From Aphrophora alni (Eukaryota; Arthropoda; Insecta; Hemiptera; Aphrophoridae), in the NCBI GenBank assembly GCA_963513935.1, contig OY740765.1, positions 148,267,830-148,331,829 of the forward strand: a stretch of 64,000 bases of DNA, written 5' to 3'. Positions 23,601-31,759 of the stretch are shown here, piece by piece; position 1 is the first letter of the stretch, and each line of letters opens with the position of its first letter. The notes below the pieces were generated by a model. That model was not told the DNA's origin, ran no database searches, and saw only the letters and a list, made by a program, of their open reading frames with translations. Made by a program: the position numbers and the translations under genes.

Positions 23601-24479
23601 ATGTAGAAACTATCTTATATAAAACTTAAAACCAAAAATTTTTAAGACATGTGTTAAATTTTTTTTATTCATACATAAAAAACTGTGTTAACCGCCACAA
23701 CTGTAGACTTTGAGGCTGACCAACCAAATGCACTTTTTCAGTATATTTGTTTCTCTCCTAAGGTACTTGTGGTGTGGAATAATGAGTAATCGAGTTTTAA
23801 GCTCATTCATGTTTGCTGTGAAAATAATTACAGATGTCACTCACTTAGACCTGCTCGAACTTTATGTTTTCTCACAAATTGATGACATAGAAAAACAAAA
23901 AAGGAAGTAAGTGCCATTTTTAGGAACACCACTCTATTACAGTGTCAATGTAAGAGAATCTCTCACTGATTGGTTTCCCAGGTGTTCTGTTTGATAGTCA
24001 AGAAGAAGCCCTGACTCTTTTATCTGAGAGTTACATAAGAAAATTGTCTACGCAGAGAAAATTCGGAATCCATGCCATATAAAAGAGAGAATCATTGCCA
24101 CCATAGGTGACTGTTAGTCCTGGTATGATCAGGTGATCAAGGGTACCTGAGTGGAGATCAACTTTCTTCTAAATGATTGACTAACATGAGTGTGTTCATA
24201 TTTATTAAGTAATTACAAACTTATTAAGTAATGTAAAACACTTGATTATTTTCTATATTTATCTTTTGGTATAAAAATAAATAATTTTCCTGAACCATGA
24301 GCAGTTATGTTTTCTCAAAATCATGGACACATTTTTTGATGACCCTGTATGTCATAGTAAAGCCTAACTACTATACTACAAAGTAAGTGAAAGGTTCCTT
24401 TTAACATCAACATATACAGGTAAATTAAAAAATAGGATCATAATCTGTAAATTAGTTGTGTACTTACCCTTGGTGACAT
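2387..24479 (-). CDS. Divergent alpha-tubulin, six coding exons
   Basis: Alpha-tubulin is the GTP-binding subunit that pairs with beta-tubulin to build microtubules. Exons in transcript order: 24479-24468 (coding part), 22533-22281, 20328-20027, 9636-9466, 8458-8102 and 2650-2387. All junctions are GT-AG and the phases agree, giving about 452 residues with no internal stop. Landmarks are [13 protein letters not shown] near the N-terminus, the GTP-binding GGGTGSG loop, and [12 protein letters not shown], which keeps the alpha-specific glutamate that triggers GTP hydrolysis on beta. Oddities: about 12 residues precede the usual MRECIS start; the loop that normally carries acetylatable K40 is rewritten without that lysine; the protein ends DYKELNTYF with no acidic EEY-type tail. 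These traits resemble specialised germline alpha-tubulins of insects. Tissue specificity is inference. Introns total about 20 kb and are full of transposons. Confidence 0.93.
2865..3165 (-). repeat. Dispersed repeat family R, reverse copy
   Basis: The reverse complement carries the family hallmark: CGATTTTGAGAAAATCAT, then TTTTCTTATAGCA, a TCCTGAGATATG-like stretch and a TTCATGCATTTG-GAGC block. It is a diverged copy of the sequences at 8.55, 43.4 and 49.0 kb. Non-coding. Confidence 0.65.
3200..3310. repeat. Left arm of an inverted pair (with 7935-8045)
   Basis: Shares AGCTGGATCTA, ATAGTCTGAGGTTAGATCCC and TTTCATCTTTC blocks with the reverse complement of 7935-8045, at about 75-80% by eye. 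Either two copies of one repeat in opposite orientation or the ends of a larger element in intron 5. Confidence 0.55.
3900..5720. other. Unclassified, possibly retroelement-derived intron sequence
   Basis: An A-rich plus strand leads into a less AT-rich block (about 4.4-5.35 kb) and ends with AATAAAGTTTTAAC near 5.69 kb. The composition resembles the leader and tail of a decayed retroelement, but no domain, primer site or terminal repeat could be identified. Confidence 0.2.
7495..7590 (+). repeat. Dispersed repeat family R, fragment
   Basis: Matches the 3' part of the R family: a TCCATATATTTGGGCT block followed by ATATATCC-AAAAATTGATTTTT and a CATCACATA end, as in the copy at 8.55-9.08 kb. 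Confidence 0.5.
7935..8045. repeat. Right arm of an inverted pair (with 3200-3310)
   Basis: Contains GGGATCTAACCCAAGACTAT and AGATCCAGCT, the reverse complement of blocks in the left arm. Just upstream, at 7815-7865, a GAACCT-TATCACCACCTTATTAAAA stretch recurs near 29105-29165, so this is part of a dispersed family. Confidence 0.5.
8102..8458 (-). CDS. Alpha-tubulin exon 5
   Basis: Bounded by ATTTCAG acceptor and GTAAGG donor, phase 0 on both sides. Encodes [11 protein letters not shown], the T7-H8 stretch with the hydrolysis-triggering glutamate (DMNEFQQNL), the [16 protein letters not shown] strand and VDWCTTGYK. 119 codons, no stop. Confidence 0.95.
8550..9080 (+). repeat. Dispersed repeat family R, long copy
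   Basis: Begins AGTGCAAAAACA and runs through CCTATGACCGATTTTTGGTT, AACTCATAAAACCGG, CGATTTTGAGAAAAT, TTATGGCAGCTACC and GGGCTCAAAATGG to CCCATCACATAC. The same block order occurs at 43.39-44.12 kb. It sits in tubulin intron 4. The overlapping 88-residue frame has no motif and is not called as a gene. Confidence 0.7.
9335..9390 (+). repeat. Tc1-like terminal sequence, isolated
   Basis: AAATCACGGACATCTTTTTC followed by AATGACCCAGTAT is a close relative of the terminal sequences at 24305-24350 (same strand) and 49885-49920 (opposite strand), which bound transposase relics. No transposase is visible next to it. Confidence 0.55.
9466..9636 (-). CDS. Alpha-tubulin exon 4
   Basis: 57 codons, phase 0 at both ends, starting [16 protein letters not shown] and continuing with [16 protein letters not shown] to NNVIGQ. 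The acceptor (AAAATAAG) has a poor pyrimidine tract, but the protein match fixes it. Confidence 0.93.
10284..10380. repeat. Solo Tigger/pogo-like terminal repeat
   Basis: TACAGTAGACTCTCATAAAT then CTGGAC resembles the terminal repeat of the Tigger element at 14425, preceded by TA as expected for this superfamily. No matching right end was found, so this is a remnant. Confidence 0.45.
10381..11200. other. Intron 3 sequence, no gene seen
   Basis: AT-rich non-coding sequence with a short GC-richer block near 10.38-10.45 kb that may belong to the Tigger-like remnant. Reading frames here have no recognisable motif. Confidence 0.4.
11208..11600 (+). pseudogene. Non-LTR retrotransposon reverse transcriptase fragment
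   Basis: The frame at 11214-11459 carries [16 protein letters not shown] followed by [20 protein letters not shown], the palm motif normally written F-L-D-L-S-K-A-F-D of Jockey/RTE-type reverse transcriptases. It then shifts frame near 11434 into [12 protein letters not shown], the next conserved block. Only these 100 or so residues survive; the endonuclease and the catalytic YxDD box are missing. Class beyond non-LTR is uncertain. Confidence 0.75.
12164..12220 (-). ncRNA. Hammerhead-like ribozyme motif, copy 1 (inverted arm)
   Basis: On the minus strand: TTTAGTC / TTGTAAGA / GCC...GGC / GAA / ACCATGGT / C / GGCTAGA. See the copy at 13288-13344 for the folding argument. The loop differs from that copy by one transition. 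Confidence 0.5.
12299..13176 (+). pseudogene. Penelope-type RT C-terminus with GIY-YIG endonuclease domain
   Basis: Starts inside the reverse-transcriptase C-terminal region ([10 protein letters not shown]), shifts frame near 12391, then continues as [20 protein letters not shown] and [16 protein letters not shown], a signature of Penelope-like polymerases. The GIY-YIG nuclease core follows: [20 protein letters not shown] with [12 protein letters not shown] downstream. A TGA at 12989-12991 breaks the frame; a shifted frame carries the family C-terminus ([14 protein letters not shown]) to TAA at 13174-13176. The catalytic polymerase palm is lost. Confidence 0.88.
13288..13344 (+). ncRNA. Hammerhead-like ribozyme motif, copy 2
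   Basis: Stem I can form 7 pairs between UUUAGUC (13288-13294) and GGCUAGA (13338-13344). Between them lie UUGUAAGA (13295-13302), stem II GCC (13303-13305) and GGC (13323-13325), then GAA, the palindrome ACCAUGGU (13329-13336) and C (13337). This is the type I hammerhead order: CUGANGA-like box, stem II, GAAA, stem III, UC before the cleavage site. The first box deviates (U for C and one extra U). Stem III is too short to close within one molecule but is self-complementary, so two molecules could pair. Hammerheads are known in Penelope-like elements; activity here is inference. Confidence 0.55.
14793..14870. repeat. 39-bp tandem duplication inside the Tigger element
   Basis: Two identical adjacent copies of a 39-base unit beginning ATGTATTACTTGACTCATAA. 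Confidence 0.9.
14880..15057 (-). pseudogene. Fused N- and C-terminal scraps of a Tigger transposase
   Basis: From the ATG at 15057 the minus strand reads [20 protein letters not shown], the start of a CENP-B/Tigger helix-turn-helix domain, then LDKGELVQS. It shifts at once into [16 protein letters not shown], which resembles the extreme C-terminus of the same proteins. The DDE catalytic domain between them is gone, so this element could only move with a transposase supplied in trans. Confidence 0.75.
15729..15748 (+). promoter_or_regulatory. Primer-binding site, tRNA-Lys type
   Basis: TGGCGATCCAACTTGGGGGC, two bases after the LTR end, matches the TGGCGCCCAACGTGGGGC tRNA-Lys-type site with a few changes. 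It fixes the 3' edge of the LTR and the plus orientation of retroelement A. Confidence 0.6.
16251..17280 (+). mobile_element. piggyBac-type element P1 with TTAA target duplication
   Basis: TTAA at 16247-16250 and 17281-17284; termini CACGTTAAGTGCCA at the left and the exact complement TGGCACTTAACGTG at the right. Contains a transposase fragment and CG-containing near-palindromes such as GTCGGCCGATTGGCCGAC (16468-16485) and GTCGTACCGATCGGCCGAC (17200-17218). Confidence 0.88.
16593..16853 (+). pseudogene. piggyBac transposase C-terminal fragment
   Basis: 86 residues with [29 protein letters not shown] and [10 protein letters not shown]. This is the piggyBac region around the last catalytic aspartate (normally G-V-D-R-A-D-Q; the first aspartate is kept here) and the following helix. 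The N-terminal two thirds and the cysteine-rich tail are missing, so it is non-functional. Confidence 0.85.
17927..18600. mobile_element. Non-autonomous TTAA element P2 with five 20-bp palindromes
   Basis: TTAA at 17923-17926 and 18601-18604; left terminus CACGTTAGCTGCCA, right terminus the complement of CACTTTAACTGCCA. It carries five imperfect palindromes, each 20 bp: 17942-17961, 17987-18006, 18192-18211, 18368-18387 and 18428-18447. All begin GTCGG and end CCGAC. No transposase. The termini relate it to P1, P3 and P4. Confidence 0.85.
19141..19216 (+). repeat. 3' LTR scrap of retroelement A
   Basis: AGCTGAGCAATTTATTTCAA onward, through GGCTAGCAA-AGT-TTCCCC to TATATTACA, matches the last 85 bases of the 5' LTR (15642-15727). 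Only the tail of the 3' LTR remains, so pol and most of the LTR were deleted. Confidence 0.65.
19257..19950. mobile_element. Non-autonomous TTAA element P3
   Basis: TTAA at 19253-19256 and 19951-19954; the inner right end GGCAGCTAACGTG is complementary to the left TTAGCTGCC. Full-length match, in opposite orientation, to P4 at 42699-43330. Rich in ATCGGTCCGAT-type near-palindromes (for example 19272-19290 and 19317-19336). No transposase. Confidence 0.85.
20027..20328 (-). CDS. Alpha-tubulin exon 3
   Basis: Begins in phase 1 (completing the Asp codon of IIDEVRT) and ends in phase 0 at LPSPK. Encodes [28 protein letters not shown] and [13 protein letters not shown], the tubulin phosphate-binding loop, then [18 protein letters not shown]. 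Confidence 0.95.
20339..22270. other. Tubulin intron 2, no element recognised
   Basis: AT-rich intron with a (TA)n run at about 21565-21583. Open frames on the plus strand lack known motifs. Confidence 0.5.
22281..22533 (-). CDS. Alpha-tubulin exon 2
   Basis: After ATTTCAG. Encodes [20 protein letters not shown], then [15 protein letters not shown], the replaced K40 loop ([16 protein letters not shown]), [20 protein letters not shown] and PTII, ending one base into an Asp codon. The exon has no ATG of its own ahead of the conserved ECISIH. Confidence 0.94.
22540..23690. other. Tubulin intron 1, left part, nothing recognised
   Basis: AT-rich. A 90-residue minus-strand frame at 22893-23165 has no motif and no splice logic linking it to the tubulin exons. 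Confidence 0.4.
23710..24350 (+). pseudogene. Tc1-like (IS630 superfamily) transposase relic with terminal repeat
   Basis: The frame 23710-23910 includes [18 protein letters not shown] and [16 protein letters not shown], the stretch just before the second catalytic aspartate. Shifted frames give [14 protein letters not shown], then SRRSPDSF (the usual R-S-P-D-L-T-P site, rearranged) and [19 protein letters not shown]. It ends at a terminal sequence whose complement is ATACAGGGTCATCAAAAAAT. The same family is seen at 49.9-50.9 kb. Confidence 0.75.
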
Positions 24480-24542
24480 GCTACCAAAAGTATTGCATCG
24501 TGATGCAACAGCTCCATTTTTGTTATTTCTTCCTGTGGTTGA
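24468..24542 (-). CDS. Alpha-tubulin exon 1 (start codon exon)
   Basis: 75-base exon between TTTCAG and GTAAGTA. The downstream-compatible frame contains ATG at 24479-24477 giving M-S-P-R before exon 2. The alternative ATG at about 24510 gives a frame that hits TGA right after splicing. The chosen frame is also open back to the exon's acceptor (STTGRNNKNGAVASRCNTFG), so a still longer N-terminus starting in an unseen upstream exon is possible. Confidence 0.7.
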
Positions 24543-25462
24543 CTGAAATTATGAAGATAACAAATATAAAAATAATAATACACTACAACAATTTTCATCG
24601 TACATCTCATTCTTACAAAATTATACAATAAACTTCATCATTAATTAGAAATCCACTAATAAAGTACTTTTTATAAGCTTACGTAAATTATTATTTCAGT
24701 TTATGAAATTAATTAATTTTCATACTGCAACGGATTAACGTTTGCTAAATTGAAAAATTTTCGATTTTTGTAAAAATCGTAATTTTTATAAAAATTAGGA
24801 AATGTTAGGGGATGGTTAGTCGTATGCAAAGTAGTTGTACAAGTCTAGAACGATTGGGGACAACCAAAGTCCACAAGTTCAGCTACAGCTACCAGTCCTA
24901 GCCTTGCATAATTAACTTATTAATTATTACAAATTCTCTGAAAAATTAAACATGCATCAAGAGGGGTGGAGAGGTGTCAAGATGTTGTTCAAGATTATGT
25001 TCCTTCTAATTCCGCTTGCGCAAGACATTCCAATCAAAAGTTGTTAATGATTAAATTATGCAAAAAATCTCAAAATTCCTCAAATTTTAAAATTGATAAT
25101 TATAATCTATTTTATTTATTAAAATAAGGATTTTATCAAGAATAAGAAATTTTGCTAAAGTTCGTAATTTAAAAGTTAAAATAAAATGTCAATTACTCAT
25201 CCCACATAATTTCAATAATAAATGAAATTTTAAATATTCAACGCTGTCAAGTTGTTGAAAATAATATGTTATACGAGAAATTTACATTAAAAAAAGTAAA
25301 TTTTACATTATTAAGATAGGTGAGATAATTCACACTATCATCGCTAAATTGCGATTAAATTAAACTTTTTAAAGGCAGAACTAACGTTTATTCGTAATAA
25401 GTAAAACACAGTGAGTAATAGAACTTGTTAATTATAAGTAAAATTGTTAGAATTAGGATTGT

Positions 25463-25882
25463 GTGAAATGTAGCAGGTTTATTATGGCAAATCAACGCTT
25501 CCAAAGGCCACAGAAAAACATCGTTATGGCCATGGGCGTTTGGCGGAATGTGAAGGATTTCTGGAGAATTTTAAGAAAATTCAACGTTGGGAACAGGGAC
25601 TTGAATTTAAAATTTGTCCAAATTCTTCATGAGGTTATATCTACAGTTCCAATCACCGTAGAAACACCAATCGAGCTGCTAATGGTAGAAGACGAGGTGA
25701 CGAGAAGATTGATGTCATCCCCGACTTCCTATGACTATCTCGAGGGAAGTTATAGGGGATTTCCACAATACAATGGGCCATATTCGACTTTGCAATTTTC
25801 GAAGGGAAACACAGAAACTGGTTGTTTGGGAGATTTGGTGGGAAGCGGAACAGTGATACCATACCAGCGACATTTCGTATGA
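25463..25882 (+). CDS. Orphan 139-residue protein, function unknown
   Basis: Single open frame with two candidate starts (25463, or 25484 reading MANQRFQRPQKN). The N-terminal part is basic and tryptophan-containing (VWRNVKDFWRILRKF), the middle is acidic/leucine-rich (TPIELLMVEDEVTRRL) and the tail is glycine/tyrosine-rich (GSYRGFPQYNGPYSTLQF). No signal peptide or membrane segment. I recognise no family. The block has higher GC than its surroundings. AATAAA lies 5 bases after the stop. The start lies about 0.9 kb from the divergent tubulin exon 1, so a shared promoter region is possible. It could also be an exon of a larger gene or a transposon fragment. Confidence 0.4.
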   Translation: MKCSRFIMANQRFQRPQKNIVMAMGVWRNVKDFWRILRKFNVGNRDLNLKFVQILHEVISTVPITVETPIELLMVEDEVTRRLMSSPTSYDYLEGSYRGFPQYNGPYSTLQFSKGNTETGCLGDLVGSGTVIPYQRHFV

Positions 25883-25959
25883 TAAAAATAAAAATATAAA
25901 ACTATTGTTTTAAGGATTTTCGAAGTATAAAAAGACAAACAAAGGAGAGTAAATAATTC

Positions 25960-26425
25960 AGGAAATTATTTATAATCGACATAGCCAGCAAAAACTCCCG
26001 GAAAACCACGGAAACCAAGAAATACCAAGATCGCAAAATAGACCATTTTGTTATCGCAGTTGGTATGGAAAGTGGGGGAGGAAATTGCATATATACGAGA
26101 GCGCACAAGCTCCAACAGCTTCTTGATGAAATTTTTTGAGTAGATCAAGTCTTTTTTGACGTAAATATTTTTAAAAGTTTTTTAATAACTATAAAAAGTT
26201 CAAACCACGCAGGGAAGGATCGAGGGAATGCAGTAGCTGGACCAGGGAACCAGGACGGGATATGAAGGCAACAGACCAGGCTAATCCTCCAGGGTAATGA
26301 GCAGCTAACTTAGCAAATTCCGATATCATTACTATATAGGACCAGCCAGAAGGGATTCCTAGAGGGATCAACGCATCCAGGCTAATATCGACATCACTCC
26401 AACAAGGTTCGAAACACCACAAATT
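25960..26425. other. GC-richer block with short open frames, possible exons
   Basis: Continues the composition of the orphan gene. Plus-strand frames are open in two registers across 25965-26138, and another runs to about 26302. The minus-strand frame 26189-26422 is also open. No family is recognised and no splice arrangement is compelling. Confidence 0.25.
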
Positions 26426-26429
26426 GTGA

Positions 26430-29100
26430 GTTTTTTCCCATATAAATGATTGCCAAGACTTTAGGTATTATTTTAAAATTTGAGCTGGAAATATTTTTCA
26501 CATTTTTATATAAAATTTTAGTATTTTTAATATCAATCTAAAAAAGGAATTAATTTTTTAAAAATTAAATAACATTTAAAATCCTTAAATTTTAACGCAT
26601 AATAATTCATTTAATTTGTCATTTTTATTATTTATTACTCACTGTGGAAATAACCTTTAATTTAAATTTTTTATTCTGCTTTACAATTTAATATATTTTA
26701 TGTATGTTAGGATAAGTTTTATTTCATTTCATATATGTATGTTTAAAGTAAGTTCCAAGATTTGGATAATCCAACATTGAATTTGTCACCATTTTATGTG
26801 TTTTCGTTGTTCATTTAAAGATTGAAAGAACAAAGAATTATATTGATTTTATTAATTTCATTGCAGAATTTATTATAGTGTTGAACCTGAATAACAAGGC
26901 AAAAATAGTTTTCCATATAATTAGTGAGAGTAAATATTTGCAATACCTCCAAATTTTGATCAAAGCTAAGTAATTACAGAAATTTTATTAACATTAAATT
27001 TGAATTAAAATATACCAATTTCTGAGGATAACTTATGTATGTTATCGATAGTAAATTGTAGTGATTGCATTTAAAAAATAACCAGTGAACTTCACGGCTC
27101 TGAGGGGAGAGTAATTTTTAAATAACTGAGCTAGTACGCGAGTCACGTAATTATAAATACAATAACTAGAAGTATTTAAAACAAATAGGAGGTTTCCAAC
27201 GATCTCGGGATACTGAGTGAGTTGACGGAAATCAATCAAGCCAGGCTAGATTGCATAAAAAGCCTAACTTCCAGTGGCTTGGTCGATTTCTACTTTGCAA
27301 AATCGGCGTATAAACTCCCAGTGAAGGAGTAGTCGTTGCAATGCCATTTTTGGAAAAATTATTAAAATTTACGAATATTTTATTTTCACTAAAATTTGTT
27401 TTCTTAGATTTTCTGTATGTACAGCATATAGATTGTTTTCCGAACATTGCAGGAGTGATTGTAATGAATTTTTGGCCTGTTAAATATTTCAGCAGTTTTT
27501 AGCACAACTAGGAACATAGGGTATAGTAGAAGCGAAACACAAACCAGCAGTGGAAACAATATTATTCTTAGCCTATCTACTTACATTGTTTAATATTTTT
27601 AAGACAAAGCTCATAACATTAATATATGAAAGATAAAATTTTAACTTTGAATGTCCTCATAAGATTTGGTAGGGTTCATCTTATATATGCAATTAAACTG
27701 AAAATCACTGTTTTAGCCAACACTTCAAAGAATAAAAGTGTATAAACTTTTGTCAGATTACTCATGCATCACAATAATTGTTATTTTATTGAAATTTGGT
27801 GAATTGGTTAGGTTAATAATTTTCATGTTAAACAAAAATTGTATTGAAATTGGGACAATAAATTTTTAAAATTTGGTTTTTAATAGCTCTGACTTGGTTT
27901 TTTTTTGCTTTTAAAAATTTTTTTATTGATTTTTTTAAAATTGAAAACTTCAAAATTTGAATTAGGATAATGTAGTTAATGCATTTGTTTTAAAGCCTAC
28001 ATTTAAATAATATTTTATTGTCAGTGCATATTTTGATAAAATCATAATTTCGTGTCTTTGTGTTAAGGCATGTAACTCCAAGTTTTACGATAGAGTGTTC
28101 ATTTTTAAGTGATATATCACAAGTGAAAAAAGTTAATCAAATCATAATAAATGGTACTGCCATTGAACCAATTATAATTGAAAGGTATTTTCTGTTACTA
28201 AAGTTATAAGTGGTGAATTTATTTATCAAAACCAAAAATATTCATGGAATCTCCAAGTCCCTCAAAATCTGTTTTCAAAATATGATCCAGTTACACTATT
28301 ACCATTACAACTTATGGTTTGTAAGAGCTCAAACATGTGCAGAGGCTTATTTTATTGAAAGTTTTCGGTGAATGTCTCATTTGAACCTTGTTCAAATACT
28401 TTAAACTGTATTTGCCAGCAGTAAACTAAATATGTATTATTCATTTTAGATACAAAGTTTATGAACTGATAAAAAGGTGTTATTTTAAATATTCTGAGAT
28501 GCAGATTAGTCCTATCTACTAAGTTTCACATACAAGTTTTGAAAAAGTAAATTTTAAAATATAAGAGGGTTAAAAGAATCCCATGATAAACTTATAATAA
28601 TGAAGGTACATTACACAATTTAAACTATTAGGTGGTTCATCAAAATATTGTATTTTTTAAACTTATATTACATGTGTTTTTCTGAAAGAGGTGTTCTTTG
28701 AATGAAGGTATTACATAACAGAATTAATTTTTAATAACATTTAAAACACACAAATATAATTTATTTACACTTTAGAAAAATTTAAATAAAGCAATTTTCA
28801 TAATGGATTTCCTAATAAGATTAATTATTTTGTTTCAAAACATTATTTCTTAATTATTTTCATATTTATTTCTGCCTTGTAAGTAGGTTATATTTGTTCT
28901 TCAATTTGTTTCACTAATAAGTATATTGACCGGTTCTGATAAGAACTTTCTTATTAAGATCTAAACATACTTTGATGTACCCCCAAATCATTTCAGCAAA
29001 TGCCATATTTAATCTGTTAGGTTATATTATATGATATTGGTAGGTTGGGCTTAACATTTCCGCTTTTACATTAAAGTTAATTATGTAAAAGGAATTTCCC
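26430..29100. other. AT-rich intergenic sequence
   Basis: No gene, terminal repeat or transposase was seen. A short unidentified block near 27.23-27.33 kb is less AT-rich. Confidence 0.45.
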
Positions 29101-29104
29101 CCAC

Positions 29105-29165
29105 TCTCTTTGTTAAAGGCGAAAAACCTTTTGGGCATCATCACCTTATAAAAGAGAATAAAGGG
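29105..29165. repeat. Short dispersed repeat also at 7815-7865
   Basis: GCGAAAAACCTTTTGGGCAT followed by CATCACCTTATAAAA resembles the sequence beside the inverted-pair arm at 7.9 kb. Confidence 0.4.
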
Positions 29166-29410
29166 GCATAAAATAAAAGCCCCCTAGCAAAATTACAATA
29201 GTTTTAATTGTTTTAATATTATGTAATTCTCACAACAGATTATGCTTTGTTTATGTGAGGTTTATTTTAACCAATTTTAAAATCCAGGTATTAACTTCTG
29301 TTTTAGCTTTATTGTCTTACTGCCAATAAACTGTCTTATTGTTACTTAGTGCCAGTTCAATTCCGAAAAGGAAAACAAATCATATATGTTATCTTATGTC
29401 TTTAGAAAAT

Positions 29411-29523
29411 AGGGCTATTTGTTAGAAAAGAACCCAGGTCTAAAGTTAGACCTGAGAAATCTTCCTTATTTTTACTACCCTGGCTTAGCTTTAGGCGTGG
29501 GTTCATTTCTTATAATAGGCCAC
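29411..29523. repeat. Imperfect foldback, about 45-base arms
   Basis: GGGCTATTTGTTAGAAAAGA at the left pairs imperfectly with TCTTATAATAGGCC at the right, and AGGTCTAAAGTTAGACCTG contains a smaller palindrome. Possible small foldback element or RNA hairpin. Confidence 0.4.
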
Positions 29524-29599
29524 TAGTATAATTTTTAGTTCCAACATAGCCCTAGGCTAGGTTATGGTTTTTATGACACCCCATGTCAATAATATGAAC

Positions 29600-31150
29600 A
29601 ACCATCATTATCAAATAACCTTAAATCCAGGATAAATTCATGGTTGTAACAATAACATTTTATAGATGAAAGTATACACTAAATACTAAATTTCCTTAGC
29701 CTAAAATAGAAAAGACATTATTTATCATAAATTCTTTAAACATAAGTACAACCTATAAAATTCACATGTCACATACTTGCAAAAATTCATCCAAATTGGA
29801 CTTATTGTTTATGCCCTACCTGGTGAACAAGAAGAAAAGGAATAGAAAAACTTGATATTTGAGGGGTGGCTTTTTTGAGTTCACAGAAAATTTCCACAAA
29901 TATGTATTTTTCCTTCTTTGAGTAAAATTTAGGGGCTGAGAGTAGAAATAGGAGATTGCAAACCCTTGAGGTTGGTCATATTTAATGTTTGTTCGTTTAT
30001 TGCTTTAGTTCTAGTCACTTCTATTTTGTCTTCTTTCGTGTTGAGGACTTACCAATGAGCCAGGGCTGTGCAGATAGTTTCGATGTAAATAGTTTTAACA
30101 ACTACCCAATATTAGTTCTTTGTAAAAGAGTTCTTATTGTTTGGCCTAACAGCTTCAAGGGACTTATCTTTCATGGGAGAAATTGGCAATGTTTTCAAAA
30201 ATATGTTAAAATGCTTTATTAGAAATATTTATGGTAATAAAATAAGGGCGAGGAACCTTTCAGGAGTTTATATAATAATTAATACAGTATTTATGTTTTA
30301 TTAACATAACCAATGTTTTAAACAAAACAGGAGTTTATAAGAGCTCCTCTTGTAATCATAAATTTGGCAAAAACTAAAAAACAACTGCTAGTTGTGAAAT
30401 AAATATATATTTATTTATCCAAGCTATTTATGGAAATTGTCTATGTTGTAAAGACTTTTTTATAATTCAAAGTGTACTCATTGGTATGATTGTATATTTA
30501 GATGGAATGGAAAAAACTTAATTGAAATCTTATTCTAAATTTAAATTTAAACACATTTCGCATGTTACACAATTTAAAGCATATAAATATAAATTTGATA
30601 ACTCACCATATTTTTACATATAATTTTTAACAAATTTTAAAACAAGAAAATTTATGTTGCACAATAATTTTGAAGCAAATCTAAAAATAAAACAATTGAA
30701 TTTTACCAACTACAATAGAAAGTACAACAATGCTGGTTTTTTCTTGTATTTATTGAAAAGTCAGCTGTTTATGCTGTTATCATATCATGCAATTAACTTT
30801 CAGTATAACCGAATTTTAAATGTAAATATAAAATATTTTAATCTCTAAAATCTAATTTAAGAAGATAAATGATAAATTTTAAATAGCCAATATAGGAAAG
30901 ATGTCACTAATTTGTTAAAAGAAATTAATTGGCCTATTCAAACAAATGTTATACAATATAGTGGACAAGATAATATAAAAAAATCTGTAGACTTGTTTTT
31001 TTTTCCAGTGTTAATATGTCAAAATTATATCTTATATATGCCTAAAGACGCCTACAATTTGGAACTGGAATTTTAGCAGGGTATAAATCAGTATCTTATA
31101 AAGAACATTTATTTCTCACGTATAGCCTAAGTATAATATAAAGACATTTT
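29600..31150. other. AT-rich intergenic sequence, nothing recognised
   Basis: Reading frames at 29989-30222 and 30654-30848 have no motif. No terminal repeats seen. Confidence 0.4.
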
Positions 31151-31159
31151 TAGGACAGG

Positions 31160-31723
31160 TATAAGGGTCGCCACGGATCTTGACTGATGGTTTGGCAAGC
31201 GCTGGGTTAGGCGAGGGGAGAAGTGCGGGTACTTTCCTAAAAACATTAGTGCGGTGCGTGTAGAAAAGAACATAGTGGTTATTTACGCGGAGTATTGAAC
31301 AAACTAGAAGATCTATCAAAAATATTTTCGAATACATTTTTAAGATGAACTAATTTGCTACAACTTTCTCGCTAAAAGTTTGTTTCTACCTCAAAAAGTT
31401 CTCGCGTACTGACTTTTTCATGTCATTTTCTTTCAACTTTCTAATATTTTTCATTATTAAAAATAACACATAATTTTAAAACTAAAATATATTTATACCG
31501 TTGTATGCGGAAATTCATGCAGAAAAGGCATATATAAGTTTCATTTTAGTTTTATTATTCTCAAGATGTCTAGGAATGCGTAAACGACAACGCGCTCACC
31601 GCTCTGGATTATTCCGTTTTGCCGTATTATATATCCTGATGCATGGACCGCTGGCGCTGGTTCGCTGTTTCAGAATGGCTAGTAGCGCCGATTCATCAGT
31701 CAAGATCTGTGGCGACCCTTATA
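31160..31723. mobile_element. 564-bp inverted-repeat element (MITE-like)
   Basis: Thirty-base terminal inverted repeats with one mismatch: TATAAGGGTCGCCACGGATC at the left and its complement ending CCCTTATA at the right. GC-richer subterminal sequence, no transposase. If TA is the duplicated target, a Tc1/mariner-type origin is possible; the superfamily is not certain. Confidence 0.8.
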
Positions 31724-31759
31724 GGCTAAGTAACGAATTTAAATATTTGGTTAGATGAT

